DNA from: BNXB01 sp031556375
GTDB lineage: Bacteria > Bacteroidota > Bacteroidia > Bacteroidales > Azobacteroidaceae
Length of the DNA: 64,000 bases
Direction: 5' to 3'
Assembly (NCBI GenBank): GCA_031556375.1
Contig: JAVBTA010000012.1
Location: 1 to 64,000, forward strand
Below the pieces are notes generated by a model that was not told where the DNA came from, searched no databases, and saw only the letters and a program-made list of their open reading frames with translations. The position numbers and the translations under genes are program-made. Below, piece after piece: positions 6,752 to 16,776 of this stretch; within the stretch, counting starts at the first letter, position 1; every line of letters begins with the position of its first letter.

Positions 6752-8206
6752 TCAGACTGATTTTCGGGAAAACAAAAATAATCCTGCCATAACCAATAAC
6801 GAATTGACAATTAACAATTCATATCCGAACTTATAACCGATAGTTGCATTAAGAATCTTATCCGAAGCAAAACAAATCAACGGAGCTAAAATACAGATAT
6901 ATGGAACCAGTTTATCCTGGGTTTGATATTGTTTGAAGATAATTCCGAAAGCAAATAGTCCTAGTAACGGACCATAAGTATAAGAGGCAATAGTATAAAT
7001 GGCATCAATCACACTGGTGTCATTTATTGCTTTAAATATCAGCATAATAACAATAAATGCAAGAGACAGAGATAAATGTACTCCAATCCGTACCCGCTTG
7101 GCTTTCTTTTCATCATATCTTTTGATGTCAAGCATATCCACACAAATCGAGGTTGTCAGTCCGGTTAAGGCCGAATCGGCGCTGGCAAACGTAACCGCAA
7201 TAATCCCGATCGTAAAGAATATCAATGCAGGAACACCCAGAAAACCTTCAGAAACAAGCATCGGAAGAATATCATCCCCCATCGGCGGCAATTCTATCTG
7301 ATTGGAATTTGCAAAATTGATCAGTAATATACCCAAACAGAGGAATAAGAAATTAACCGGAACAAACGATAAACTATACGAACAAACATTCTTTTGTGCG
7401 GCTCTCAGATTTTTACAGGACAAATTCTTTTGCATCATTTCCTGATCGATTCCTGTCATGGCAATAGTCACAAAAATACCACTGATAAACTGCTTAAAAA
7501 AATTCTGACGGCTTTGCCAATCATCAAAAACAAACATTCTGGAATGGGGACTTTCCTTGATAGAAGTGACTATTCCGGAAAAATCAAGATCCATTTTCTG
7601 CGCTACCTGCCAGATAATCAAAAACAAAGCGGTCAAAAGAAAAAAAGTTTGCAACAAATCCGTCCAGACAATAGCTCTAACCCCACTCTTGAACGTATAA
7701 AGCCAGATCATTAAAAGAAATCCGGCTGCCGTCACTCCGAAAGGAATATTCCATGCATCAAAAACATAGGTTTGAAGTATCAGAACGGCGACATATAAGC
7801 GGGCAGCAGCACCAATTGTACGGGAAACCAGAAAGAATGAAGCTCCTGTTTTATATGCTTTACGACCAATCCGTTCATCCAGATAGGTGTATATACTGGT
7901 CAGGTTCATGCGGTAATAAAGTGGCAACAAAACAAATACAATCACAGCATAACCCAGTAAAAAACCGAATACCATCTGCATATAGGTCATATCGAAGTTC
8001 CTGACCATCCCCGGTACCGATACAAAAGTAACTCCCGACAAGGAGGAACCGATCATTCCAAAAGCCACAATATACCACGGAGACTTACGGTTCCCCAGGA
8101 AAAAAGCATCGTTTCCGGAATGTTTTTTCCCTATGATATAAGATATTAACAGTAAAACAGAAAAGTATATGATAATGATCGCCAGGATCAGTATATTACC
8201 ACTCAT
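6752..8206 (-). CDS. Sodium:solute symporter (SSS family)
   Basis: A 484-residue membrane protein with about 13 hydrophobic segments. The opening (ILAIIIIYFSVLLLISYIIG, then FFLGNRKSPWYIVAFGMIGSSLSGVTFVSVPGM) is typical of the solute:sodium symporter family. The substrate (sugar, proline, pantothenate or other) cannot be told from sequence. It follows polyphosphate kinase after 8 bp on the same strand and is likely co-transcribed with it, although no functional link is obvious. Confidence 0.88.
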   Translation of the reverse strand: MSGNILILAIIIIYFSVLLLISYIIGKKHSGNDAFFLGNRKSPWYIVAFGMIGSSLSGVTFVSVPGMVRNFDMTYMQMVFGFLLGYAVIVFVLLPLYYRMNLTSIYTYLDERIGRKAYKTGASFFLVSRTIGAAARLYVAVLILQTYVFDAWNIPFGVTAAGFLLMIWLYTFKSGVRAIVWTDLLQTFFLLTALFLIIWQVAQKMDLDFSGIVTSIKESPHSRMFVFDDWQSRQNFFKQFISGIFVTIAMTGIDQEMMQKNLSCKNLRAAQKNVCSYSLSFVPVNFLFLCLGILLINFANSNQIELPPMGDDILPMLVSEGFLGVPALIFFTIGIIAVTFASADSALTGLTTSICVDMLDIKRYDEKKAKRVRIGVHLSLSLAFIVIMLIFKAINDTSVIDAIYTIASYTYGPLLGLFAFGIIFKQYQTQDKLVPYICILAPLICFASDKILNATIGYKFGYELLIVNSLLVMAGLFLFSRKSV

Positions 8207-8214
8207 AAACCGGG

Positions 8215-10254
8215 TTATTTTTTCAATAAATAATCATATGTATCACCTTGGGCCCTTACCGGCTTCTCGTTGTCATTACGTTTGAAAACATTATTCAGAT
8301 TTTCATCTATAAAACAGGCTTTCTGATTGTCTTTAAGCTGAATCTGTAATATATCTATGATTTTCTTTTTAATTTTTAAATCCAATACCGGAAATGCCGT
8401 TTCTATGCGACGGTACAAATTGCGCCTCATCCAATCGGCAGAGGTAAGATATAATGCGTCCTTGCCATTATTATAGAAATACCATATCCGGGAATGTTCC
8501 AGGAATTGATCCACAATACGCGTTATACGAATATTTTCGCTATAAGGCTGATCCGGTACCAGGCAACATATCCCCCTGACAATCAGATCGATTTCGACTC
8601 CGGCCATAGAGGCTTTGTAAAGTTCGTCGATCATCTCCTTATCCTGCAACCCATTCATTTTAAGCAAAAGATATCCTCTCCTACCTGCTTTCACATGCTC
8701 TATTTCCCGTTGTATCATTCCTTTCAATTCTGATACCAGGTTAAATTGGGCAACCAACAAATTCTTAAATTCTCTTTCCTTGTCAGATCCTTCCAATACC
8801 TCAAAAACTGATACTATTTCGCGGGTTATTTTTTTATCGGCAGTCATAATCGCCATGTCACTGTAAACCCTTGCCGTTTTTTCATTGAAATTTCCGGTAC
8901 TCAAATAAGCATACGACTGACCGGATTTTTCCCTTACCAATGCAACCTTCGCATGTACTTTAAGCCCGGGAAGACTATATATAATCCGTATTCCGGCATG
9001 TTGCATGGTTTCTGCCGTATACAAATTATTCTCCTCATCAAAACGAGCTTTTAACTCTACAAAAACGGTTACTTTCTTCCCGTTTTTAGCAGCATTGATA
9101 AGGTTATTGATCACCTCCGAATCTTCAGCCACACGATATTGCGTCACTAAAATTTCTTCCACTTTCGGATCGTACGATGCCTGAATAAGGAATTTAATGA
9201 AATAATTGAACGTGTGATACGGATAAAATAAAAACACATCCCTTTTCCGGATGACGTTGAACACATCATTGGTTTCCAGCTGAGGAATGTGAATCGGGCT
9301 CAAAGGAGCTCGTTCCAGTTCTTTCTCACAGGGATTAGGAAGGTTTATCAAATCTTCCATATTCAGATGTACATTATCGGGAACGAGTTCATCATCTCGG
9401 AGATCAAATGCTTTACAAATATATTCCAGACAATCGGAAGGCATGTTCCGGTCATAAACAAAACGACTTAAATCTCCGATCTTCCGTTTCTTTACCTTGC
9501 GCTTTATCGTTTCTACAAGAATCTCTTCATTTGTTTCCACTTCTTCGTCGATATAAATATCGGCATCCCGCGAAATTTTCACGTTATAATGCCCTAAAAC
9601 ATTGAATCCGGGAAAAATATAAGAAAGATTTGCAGCGATCATATCTTCTGCAAACATAAAATAATGTTTGCCATTGTGTTTCGGCAACTCTATGAAACGA
9701 GGGATTTTAGAATATGGGATTTTAATAATTGCATAATTATTATCCAGGAAACTGTCTTTCTTCTTCATTACAACTACCTGATAAAGACGGTTATCACGGA
9801 CAAACATTTTGATCTGGTCCTTCAACAACAAAACAGGTTGAAGGAATGGAAATACTTCCTCTTCAAAATAATTACGTACAAACTCCTGGTGAAAATCCTC
9901 TACTTTAGAATCCATGTAAAGGACAACTCCTTTTTCCCTTAATTCAGGAAGAATCTCCTGGTTAAAAATCGAAGAAAATTTCTCCTGCTGACGAGTCACT
10001 TCCTTCCTGATCTCAGTTAATGTCTGTTCTGCCTCAGCCGGATCTTCTTCCGAGTGAATTTTTTTCATAATCACACTCTGATGTTCCGAAACCCGGATTT
10101 TGTAAAATTCCTCCAGATTAGAGGCATGAATAGACAAAAATTTGATCCGTTCATAAATCGGGAGATTCTTATCCTCAGCTTCGAGCAATACCCTGTAGTT
10201 GAATGACAACCAACTGACATCACGACTAAAATACTTGAAATTATTTTCCATCAT
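8215..10254 (-). CDS. ppk1: Polyphosphate kinase 1
   Basis: A 679-residue enzyme that reversibly makes polyphosphate from ATP. The N-terminal domain begins YFSRDVSWLSFNYRVL and contains SIHASNLEEFYKIRV. The two phospholipase-D-like catalytic domains carry the autophosphorylated histidine in GLKVHAKVALV and the second conserved histidine in QFLEHSRIWYF. YRVAEDSEVINNLINAA and TGNFNEKTARVY are also family motifs. The length is normal. Two adjacent ATGs (10254 and 10251) are possible starts and differ by one residue. The symporter gene follows immediately. Confidence 0.96.
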   Translation of the reverse strand: MMENNFKYFSRDVSWLSFNYRVLLEAEDKNLPIYERIKFLSIHASNLEEFYKIRVSEHQSVIMKKIHSEEDPAEAEQTLTEIRKEVTRQQEKFSSIFNQEILPELREKGVVLYMDSKVEDFHQEFVRNYFEEEVFPFLQPVLLLKDQIKMFVRDNRLYQVVVMKKKDSFLDNNYAIIKIPYSKIPRFIELPKHNGKHYFMFAEDMIAANLSYIFPGFNVLGHYNVKISRDADIYIDEEVETNEEILVETIKRKVKKRKIGDLSRFVYDRNMPSDCLEYICKAFDLRDDELVPDNVHLNMEDLINLPNPCEKELERAPLSPIHIPQLETNDVFNVIRKRDVFLFYPYHTFNYFIKFLIQASYDPKVEEILVTQYRVAEDSEVINNLINAAKNGKKVTVFVELKARFDEENNLYTAETMQHAGIRIIYSLPGLKVHAKVALVREKSGQSYAYLSTGNFNEKTARVYSDMAIMTADKKITREIVSVFEVLEGSDKEREFKNLLVAQFNLVSELKGMIQREIEHVKAGRRGYLLLKMNGLQDKEMIDELYKASMAGVEIDLIVRGICCLVPDQPYSENIRITRIVDQFLEHSRIWYFYNNGKDALYLTSADWMRRNLYRRIETAFPVLDLKIKKKIIDILQIQLKDNQKACFIDENLNNVFKRNDNEKPVRAQGDTYDYLLKK

Positions 10255-10280
10255 CTCCGGTATTTTGAGTGTAAAAGTAT

Positions 10281-10288
10281 TAAATTTG
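10281..10288 (+). promoter_or_regulatory. Promoter -7 element (TAAATTTG)
   Basis: TAAATTTG lies 19 bp before the phosphodiesterase start, in the 53-bp gap between this gene and the divergent ppk1. Confidence 0.45.
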
Positions 10289-10307
10289 CATCAAGAATAA
10301 AAGAAGA

Positions 10308-10799
10308 ATGAAAAAAATCGGTCTACTTTCAGATACTCATGGCTATTGGGACGAAAAATTCGTTGAATATTTTTCTACTTGTGACGAGATTTGGCATGCC
10401 GGAGATATCGGTAGTTCTGACGTTTTACATAAACTGGAAGAGATCAAACCGGTTCGGGCAGTCCATGGAAATATCGATGGATACCCTATCCGGACAACCT
10501 GTCCTAAATTTTTAAGATTTCAGATTGAAGATGTGGATGTATTGATGACCCATATCGGAGGTTACCCGGGAAATTACGCCATTGAAGTGCGCCGGGAAAT
10601 TTATAATAATCCTCCCGGATTATTCATTTGCGGACATTCCCATATACTGAAAGTTCAATACGACAATAATCTTAAATTACTGCATATCAACCCTGGAGCT
10701 GCCGGGAAACAAGGTTTTCACCAGGTGAGAACGATCATCCGGTTTTGTATCGATAAAAAAGAAATCAAAGACCTGGAAGTAATCGAATTCGCCGGGTAA
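10308..10799 (+). CDS. YfcE/MJ0936-type metallophosphodiesterase
   Basis: A 163-residue metallophosphoesterase. All motifs of the fold are present: GLLSDTHG (DxH), WHAGDIG (GDxx), VHGNID (GNxD), LMTHIGG and ICGHSHI (GHSH). The size and motif order match the YfcE/MJ0936 group of small manganese-dependent phosphodiesterases. The physiological substrate is unknown. Its own promoter lies in the gap shared with ppk1. Confidence 0.9.
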   Translation: MKKIGLLSDTHGYWDEKFVEYFSTCDEIWHAGDIGSSDVLHKLEEIKPVRAVHGNIDGYPIRTTCPKFLRFQIEDVDVLMTHIGGYPGNYAIEVRREIYNNPPGLFICGHSHILKVQYDNNLKLLHINPGAAGKQGFHQVRTIIRFCIDKKEIKDLEVIEFAG

Positions 10800-10839
10800 T
10801 TTTTATTGGCTTTTACTTCCTTATCTCAAAAAAAAATCG

Positions 10840-10847
10840 TACATTTG
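10840..10847 (+). promoter_or_regulatory. gyrB promoter -7 element (TACATTTG)
   Basis: TACATTTG fits TAnnTTTG. Transcription would begin near 10853, leaving almost no leader for an ATG at 10864 but a normal one for the ATG at 10897. Confidence 0.5.
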
Positions 10848-10896
10848 TTAGCTTTTTCCGAAAATGGAAAATGAATGTTCAACTAATCCAAATAAA

Positions 10897-12852
10897 ATGA
10901 GCGAAGAAGTTAAAAATGGCTCTAATGGTTATTCCGCGGATAGTATTCAGGTACTGGAAGGTCTGGAAGCCGTAAGAAAACGTCCGGCGATGTATATCGG
11001 CGATATCAGCCAGAAAGGTTTACATCACCTGGTATATGAAGTAGTAGACAACTCTATTGACGAAGCATTGGCCGGTTACTGCAAAAATGTTGAAGTAACC
11101 ATCAATGAAGATAATTCTATTACCGTATCGGACGATGGTCGCGGAATCCCTGTCGACCACATGAAAAAAGAAAATAAATCTGCCCTGGAGGTCGTACTTA
11201 CCGTACTTCATGCCGGAGGTAAATTCGATAAAGATTCTTATAAAGTATCCGGAGGACTTCACGGAGTCGGAGTTTCCTGTGTTAACGCACTTTCTACACA
11301 CCTTCGCGCCGAAGTACACAAAGATGGAAAAATCTACATGATGGAATTTTCTTGTGGAAAGCCTTTGGGGGATATCGCAGTCATAGGTAATACAGATAAA
11401 ACAGGAACGACGATCAGCTTTAAACCAGACGGTTCTATTTTTGTTGTTACCGAGTATAAATATGAAATTCTCGCTGCCCGTCTCAGGGAATTAGCGTATC
11501 TTAATGCAGGTATCAATCTTACTCTGACTGACAGACGGGTTATAAAAGATGATGGAAATTTTAAATCCGAAGTTTTCTATTCTTCCGAAGGACTGAAAGA
11601 ATTTGTTAAATTTATTGATGAAGCAAAAGAAGCTCTGATCGACGATGTAATCCATATCATTACTGAAAAACAAGGAGTTCCGGTTGAAGTGGCGATGACT
11701 TACAACACATCTTATAATGAAAATGTGTACTCGTATGTCAACAACATCAACACCATCGAAGGAGGAACACACCTTGCGGGATTCCGTCGCGGTTTAACCC
11801 GTACTCTGAAAAAATATGCCGAAGATTCCAAAATGCTTGAAAAAGTAAAAATTGAAATCAGTGGTGATGACTTCCGTGAAGGGCTAACTGCCGTAGTCTC
11901 TATTAAAGTTGCAGAACCTCAGTTTGAAGGACAAACGAAAACAAAACTTGGGAATAACGAGGTCATCGGAGCTGTAGATATGGCTGTCAGTGAAGCTTTG
12001 GGTTACTATCTCGAAGAACATCCGAAAGAAGCTAAAACTATTGTTGAAAAGGTAATACTTGCTGCTACTGCCCGCCATGCCGCCCGCAAGGCTCGCGAAA
12101 TGGTGCAACGTAAATCTCCTCTTTCCGGTGGAGGTTTGCCGGGCAAACTAGCCGACTGTTCAGACAAAGATCCTGAAAAATGTGAGATCTTCCTTGTCGA
12201 GGGAGACTCGGCAGGAGGTACGGCCAAACAAGGCCGCGACCGTATGTTCCAGGCCATCCTGCCTTTGCGCGGGAAGATCCTGAACGTAGAAAAAGCAATG
12301 CCCCACAAAGTTTTGGAAAGCGACGAAATCCGCAACATTTACACTGCGCTGGGAGTAACTATCGGAACCGAAGAAGATAGTAAAGCTCTGAACACTGAAA
12401 AACTCAGATACCATAAAGTGGTGATCATGACCGATGCCGATGTGGACGGAAGCCACATTGCCACTCTTATCCTGACATTCTTTTTCCGCCATATGCGCCC
12501 GCTGATCGAGAACGGATACGTCTATATTGCAACTCCTCCTCTCTACCTTTGTAAAAGAGGAAAAAATGAAGAATATTGCTGGAATGATCAACAACGCCAA
12601 TCATTCATCGACAGGTTTGCTGACGGAAATGAAAACCAGGTACATACCCAGCGTTATAAAGGTCTTGGAGAAATGAACGCCGAACAACTATGGGATACTA
12701 CTATGAATCCTGATCATAGAACTCTCCGTCAGGTTTCTATAGAAAACGCGGCAGAAGCAGACCATGTATTCTCTATGTTGATGGGTGAAGATGTCGCTCC
12801 TCGCAGGGAATTCATTGAGGAAAACGCAACTTATGCAAATATTGATGCTTAA
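10897..12852 (+). CDS. gyrB: DNA gyrase subunit B
   Basis: This is the ATPase subunit of DNA gyrase, which introduces negative supercoils. The GHKL ATP site is seen in VVDNSIDEALAG, DDGRGIP and GGLHGVGVSCVNALS. The TOPRIM domain carries EGDSAGG and MTDADVDGSHIA, and QRYKGLGEMNAEQLW is the C-terminal signature. The length of about 651 residues is usual. The start at 10897 (MSEEVKNGSNGYSADSIQVLEGLEAV) is preferred over the in-frame ATG at 10864, because the promoter is so close and the extra 11 residues are not a family feature. A strong terminator follows. Confidence 0.96.
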   Translation: MSEEVKNGSNGYSADSIQVLEGLEAVRKRPAMYIGDISQKGLHHLVYEVVDNSIDEALAGYCKNVEVTINEDNSITVSDDGRGIPVDHMKKENKSALEVVLTVLHAGGKFDKDSYKVSGGLHGVGVSCVNALSTHLRAEVHKDGKIYMMEFSCGKPLGDIAVIGNTDKTGTTISFKPDGSIFVVTEYKYEILAARLRELAYLNAGINLTLTDRRVIKDDGNFKSEVFYSSEGLKEFVKFIDEAKEALIDDVIHIITEKQGVPVEVAMTYNTSYNENVYSYVNNINTIEGGTHLAGFRRGLTRTLKKYAEDSKMLEKVKIEISGDDFREGLTAVVSIKVAEPQFEGQTKTKLGNNEVIGAVDMAVSEALGYYLEEHPKEAKTIVEKVILAATARHAARKAREMVQRKSPLSGGGLPGKLADCSDKDPEKCEIFLVEGDSAGGTAKQGRDRMFQAILPLRGKILNVEKAMPHKVLESDEIRNIYTALGVTIGTEEDSKALNTEKLRYHKVVIMTDADVDGSHIATLILTFFFRHMRPLIENGYVYIATPPLYLCKRGKNEEYCWNDQQRQSFIDRFADGNENQVHTQRYKGLGEMNAEQLWDTTMNPDHRTLRQVSIENAAEADHVFSMLMGEDVAPRREFIEENATYANIDA

Positions 12853-12872
12853 AATCCACTAAATATCGTTTA

Positions 12873-12906
12873 AAAAACCGGGAATGTAATGTTTCCGGTT
12901 TTTTTA
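12873..12906 (+). terminator. Rho-independent terminator of gyrB
   Basis: AAAAACCGG (12873-12881) pairs with CCGGTTTTT (12895-12903), extended by three more pairs (one a G-T wobble) around a 7-nt loop, and is followed by a T-run. The flanking A and T runs let it work in both directions. Confidence 0.85.
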
Positions 12907-12986
12907 TTACAATAAATATTTCAAACCTTTTCCCTTCTTTCTTGTTAATACTTAAATAAAAACATTTAACAAAAAAGAATAAGTTC

Positions 12987-15212
12987 ATGAAACGCCTTTT
13001 AATTCTTACATGCCTACTTGTATCAATAACATTTTCGTTAAAAGCTCAAAATGATTTATCACAAGATATAGGATGGCCTCGTCAAGTCTCAAATTCAACC
13101 GCAACGATCGTTTATTATCAACCACAAATTGATAATTGGGATAATTACAAAAAACTATCCGGGCGAATAGCTTTTGGGATCACCCCTGCAGGGGGACAGG
13201 AAACTCTAGGTGTAGTATCTTTCAAGTGCGATACCAAAACGGACAAAGATGCACGTACCACCTATCTTCACAATATCAATTATACTGATGTCAGGTTTCA
13301 ATCATTGACCGGACAACAAGCTGAGTCAATGAAGAAAACTTTCCTCAGCCTGATGCCCAAAAACTCAGAGACCATCTCTATGGATAGGATCCTGGCTGAA
13401 CTTGATTCGAAAAATATAAAAGCAACTGCTATAAAAGTAAAAAATGATCCTCCGGCTATTTTTTACAGTGCAGATCCGGCTATTTTACTGATTGTAGATG
13501 GAGATCCGGTTCTCTCTCCTATCGATAAAACCGATATCGAATTCGTAGTGAACACGAACTGGGACTTATTCTATGAAAAATCTACCAAACAATATTTTTT
13601 ATTGGTGGATGATGTCTGGTTGACATCACAAAATCTCAATGGTTCATGGAAACAAACGCAGATCTTACCAAAAGACATGTCAGCTTTACCTGCCGGACAA
13701 AATTTTGACGATGTAAAAAAAGAAATTCCGCCTCATCCCACAACAAATATTCCTGAGGTATTTTACAGCAACGTTCCCGCAGAATTAATCATTACGGAAG
13801 GAACCCCCGTTTTCTCAAAAATTCCAAATACAGGATTACTATATGTAAGCAATTCTGAAGATGATATTTTTGTCGATCAAGCTCAAAGTCAGTATTATAT
13901 ATTGCTTTCCGGAAGATGGTTCACTTCCAAAGCATTCGGAGGACCATGGATTTACGCAGGAAATAATCTACCTGCTGACTTTTCCAAAATTCCTGAAGAT
14001 TCCCCTAAAGCCCATGTATTGGCATCTGTTCCGGGCACTACAGAAGCTTCCGATGCAGTCATGCTCGCTCAGATCCCAACGACAGTGGTCGTTAACCGCT
14101 CTGAAGCCGAAGCCAAAGCTCAGGTTACATACGACGGAGATCCAAAGTTTGCACCAATCGAAGGGACTAAAATGGATTATGCGACAAATACCCAAGATAA
14201 AGTGATCAAAGTAGGCGATCTTTACTACCTCTGCTTTCAGGCAGTATGGTTTGTTTCTACATCCCCTAAAGGCCCATGGAAGACTGCAGATTCTATTCCC
14301 AGCGAGATATATACAATACCACCCAGTTCACCGGTATATAATGTAACTTATGTAACTCAGACCAATGCAACATCCACAACCGTTGAAAGTTCCACTACAA
14401 GCGGTTATTTTGGTGCATTTATCGTTGGAGCCACAGTTGGAGCAATAGTAAGCACAGCAATCGTTTACGGAACAGGTTGGTACTATCATCCTTATATTTA
14501 CTGGGGACCGGGAGCGTTTTATCCTATTTACCGGCCATGGCCTTGTACATATGGTGCAGGAGCTGTCTATAACCCATGGACAGGTGGTTTTGCCGCAGGA
14601 AGAAGAGCGTATGGCCCATACGGAGCTGTTGGAACATCTGCCTGGTATAACCCTGCAACCGGAAGATACGGACGTTCTGCCAGCGTACAAGGTTGGCATG
14701 GAGGCCGTACTGCCGCCAACACCTACAACCCATGGACAGGAGCATACGGACACACCTCACAAGCACACAATCCTTATGCACAATGGGGACATTCTACTGT
14801 AAGCAATGGATCCCAATGGGCTCGTTCAGGACACGTCACTACTGCTCATGGTACTGCTTTCGGATATCAAACTTCGGGGGGTAAAGAAGGTGTTGTTACT
14901 CACGGTCCAAATGGCACAAAAATACATACCGATAACGGAGTATATGCAGGGCACGATGGAAATGTCTACAAGAAAAATTCAAATGGAAACTGGAGTCGCG
15001 CCAACAGTCTGGGCTCGACTCAGCACAGCACTACGCAACCCAGAACACAACAAAGAGTGGGCTCTACCCACTCTGAAACTTCAGCTCATACCTCCCAGGA
15101 ATTAAATCGTTCGGAATTATCCCGCCAACGCGGACAATCTCAAGCTCAGAAATTCCAACATTATCAGAAATCCGGCAATTTCGGAGGGAGAAGCCTGAAA
15201 AAAGGACGTTGA
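12987..15212 (+). CDS. Large exported protein with GPW repeats, one membrane segment and a Gly/Tyr/Trp-rich tail
   Basis: A 741-residue protein with a signal peptide (ends SLKAQ, about residue 20). Residues about 150-455 hold three related modules of about 100 residues. Each has a hydrophobic strand with DGDP or EGTP, a Y-rich strand (QYFLLVDDVW, QYYILLSGRWF, LYYLCFQAVWF) and an ending such as GGPW or KGPW. A glycine-rich hydrophobic segment follows (about 470-497), then a low-complexity tail with YNPWTG, YNPATGRYG and WHGG motifs and a Ser/Thr/Gln/His-rich end. Similar architectures occur in uncharacterised envelope proteins of many Gram-negatives, sometimes labelled carbohydrate-binding family V/XII. 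Function is unknown. It converges on gdhA with a 3-bp gap. Confidence 0.7.
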   Translation: MKRLLILTCLLVSITFSLKAQNDLSQDIGWPRQVSNSTATIVYYQPQIDNWDNYKKLSGRIAFGITPAGGQETLGVVSFKCDTKTDKDARTTYLHNINYTDVRFQSLTGQQAESMKKTFLSLMPKNSETISMDRILAELDSKNIKATAIKVKNDPPAIFYSADPAILLIVDGDPVLSPIDKTDIEFVVNTNWDLFYEKSTKQYFLLVDDVWLTSQNLNGSWKQTQILPKDMSALPAGQNFDDVKKEIPPHPTTNIPEVFYSNVPAELIITEGTPVFSKIPNTGLLYVSNSEDDIFVDQAQSQYYILLSGRWFTSKAFGGPWIYAGNNLPADFSKIPEDSPKAHVLASVPGTTEASDAVMLAQIPTTVVVNRSEAEAKAQVTYDGDPKFAPIEGTKMDYATNTQDKVIKVGDLYYLCFQAVWFVSTSPKGPWKTADSIPSEIYTIPPSSPVYNVTYVTQTNATSTTVESSTTSGYFGAFIVGATVGAIVSTAIVYGTGWYYHPYIYWGPGAFYPIYRPWPCTYGAGAVYNPWTGGFAAGRRAYGPYGAVGTSAWYNPATGRYGRSASVQGWHGGRTAANTYNPWTGAYGHTSQAHNPYAQWGHSTVSNGSQWARSGHVTTAHGTAFGYQTSGGKEGVVTHGPNGTKIHTDNGVYAGHDGNVYKKNSNGNWSRANSLGSTQHSTTQPRTQQRVGSTHSETSAHTSQELNRSELSRQRGQSQAQKFQHYQKSGNFGGRSLKKGR

Positions 15213-15215
15213 AAA

Positions 15216-16550
15216 TTACAGTACCCCTTGCGCCATCATGGCTTTCGCCACTTTCATGAATCCGGCAATATTAGCTCCTTTCACATAGTTAATGTAACCG
15301 TCAGGTTCTGTTCCATATTTTTGGCATTGTTGGTGGATATCCGACATGATACGTTTCAGTTTTTCATCAACTTCTTCGCGAGTCCAAGCCAAACGCATTG
15401 AGTTTTGAGTCATTTCCAGACCTGAGGTTGCAACTCCACCGGCATTAGCAGCCTTACCTGGAGCATAAAGTAGTTTTCCATTCTGGAATACTTCAATTGC
15501 TTCCGGAGTAGACGGCATGTTTGCTCCTTCGGAAACAGCGATACAACCATTAGCAACCAAAGTTTTAGCATCATCTCCATTCAATTCGTTCTGAGTAGCA
15601 GAAGGTAGGGCAATATCTCCTTTTTCGGCCCATACTCGGCCACCTGGAACATATTTGCAACCATAATGCTCGGCATACTCACGGATACGTCCACGTTGAA
15701 TATTCTTCAGATCCATTATAAAATCCAGTTTTTCGCGGGTAATACCATCCGGATCATAGATATAACCATCCGAATCAGATAATGTTACAGGGGTTGCGCC
15801 TAACTCAATCAATTTTTCACAAGTATATTGGGCCACATTTCCGGAACCGGAAACAAGGCATTTTTTTCCTTTAATATCGATACCACGGGTCTTTAACATT
15901 TCCAAAAGGAAATAGATATTTCCATATCCAGTAGCTTCGGGACGGATCAAAGATCCTCCGAACTCGATTCCTTTTCCGGTAAATGTCCCCGTATTTTCGA
16001 GCGCTAATTTTTTGTACATGCCGTACATATAAGCAACTTCACGTCCCCCGACACCTATATCTCCGGCCGGAACGTCCGTGTTAGGGCCTATATGTCTCCA
16101 CAATTCCAGGATAAAAGCCTGGCAGAAACGCATGATTTCAGCTGATGATTTACCTCTTGGAGAAAAATCAGAACCTCCTTTTCCACCACCCATAGGAAGT
16201 GTAGTCAACGAGTTTTTGAACGTTTGTTCGAAAGCCAAAAACTTCAGAATAGAAGGATTTACTGACGAGTGAAATCGAATACCCCCTTTATACGGCCCAA
16301 TTGCATTATTATGTTGTATACGATAACCCATATTTACTCGTACATTTCCCTTATCATCCATCCAGGTCACACGGAAAGAAAAAATACGGTCGGCAATACA
16401 AAGTCTTTCTATCAAATTCGCTCTTTCAAACTCAGGATGCTGATTGTAAACTTCTTCAATCGATTCCAATACCTCAGTTACTGCCTGGTGGTACTCAGGT
16501 TCATTAGGAAACCTTCTCTTCAAATCATTTAAAACTTCTTGTACTTTCAT
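15216..16550 (-). CDS. gdhA: NADP-specific glutamate dehydrogenase
   Basis: A 444-residue enzyme that aminates 2-oxoglutarate to glutamate. The substrate-binding lysines lie in PYKGGIRFH and PMGGGKGGSDF, and the catalytic region is DVPAGDIGVGGREV. The dinucleotide fold is LVSGSGNVAQYTCEKL, and GANMPSTPEA and NAGGVATSGLEM are family signatures. The start at 16550 (MKVQEVLNDLKRRFP) fits the family; the longer reading from 16598 would cross the promoter element at 16588-16595. Hexameric bacterial enzymes are about 445 residues, as here. Confidence 0.96.
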   Translation of the reverse strand: MKVQEVLNDLKRRFPNEPEYHQAVTEVLESIEEVYNQHPEFERANLIERLCIADRIFSFRVTWMDDKGNVRVNMGYRIQHNNAIGPYKGGIRFHSSVNPSILKFLAFEQTFKNSLTTLPMGGGKGGSDFSPRGKSSAEIMRFCQAFILELWRHIGPNTDVPAGDIGVGGREVAYMYGMYKKLALENTGTFTGKGIEFGGSLIRPEATGYGNIYFLLEMLKTRGIDIKGKKCLVSGSGNVAQYTCEKLIELGATPVTLSDSDGYIYDPDGITREKLDFIMDLKNIQRGRIREYAEHYGCKYVPGGRVWAEKGDIALPSATQNELNGDDAKTLVANGCIAVSEGANMPSTPEAIEVFQNGKLLYAPGKAANAGGVATSGLEMTQNSMRLAWTREEVDEKLKRIMSDIHQQCQKYGTEPDGYINYVKGANIAGFMKVAKAMMAQGVL

Positions 16551-16587
16551 TTCAATCTTTTTTAATCTAATTCTAACTAAACCGGCA

Positions 16588-16595
16588 CAAAAATA
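16588..16595 (-). promoter_or_regulatory. gdhA promoter -7 element (TATTTTTG)
   Basis: TATTTTTG on the minus strand, about 38 bp before the gdhA start, fits TAnnTTTG. Confidence 0.45.
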
Positions 16596-16719
16596 CACAC
16601 TTTATTTTAAAATCGAAACAATTAGAAAGATTTTTTTGATAAAAAACTTTATTTTGAAAGAATTATTTCAAAACAACACTCAAAATGAAAGTAAAATACA
16701 AAAAAGAATAATATTAAAC

Positions 16720-16750
16720 AAAAAAAGGTAACCCGGTTTCCCGAATCACC
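16720..16750 (-). terminator. Rho-independent terminator after the Cys-pair protein gene
   Basis: On the minus strand a 10-bp stem (GGTGATTCGG with CCGGGTTACC, three G-U wobbles) closes a GAAA tetraloop and is followed by seven T residues. It lies about 27 bp beyond the stop codon of the gene at 16777. Confidence 0.85.
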
Positions 16751-16776
16751 CTTTCAAACCCTATATTTAAGGTTAA

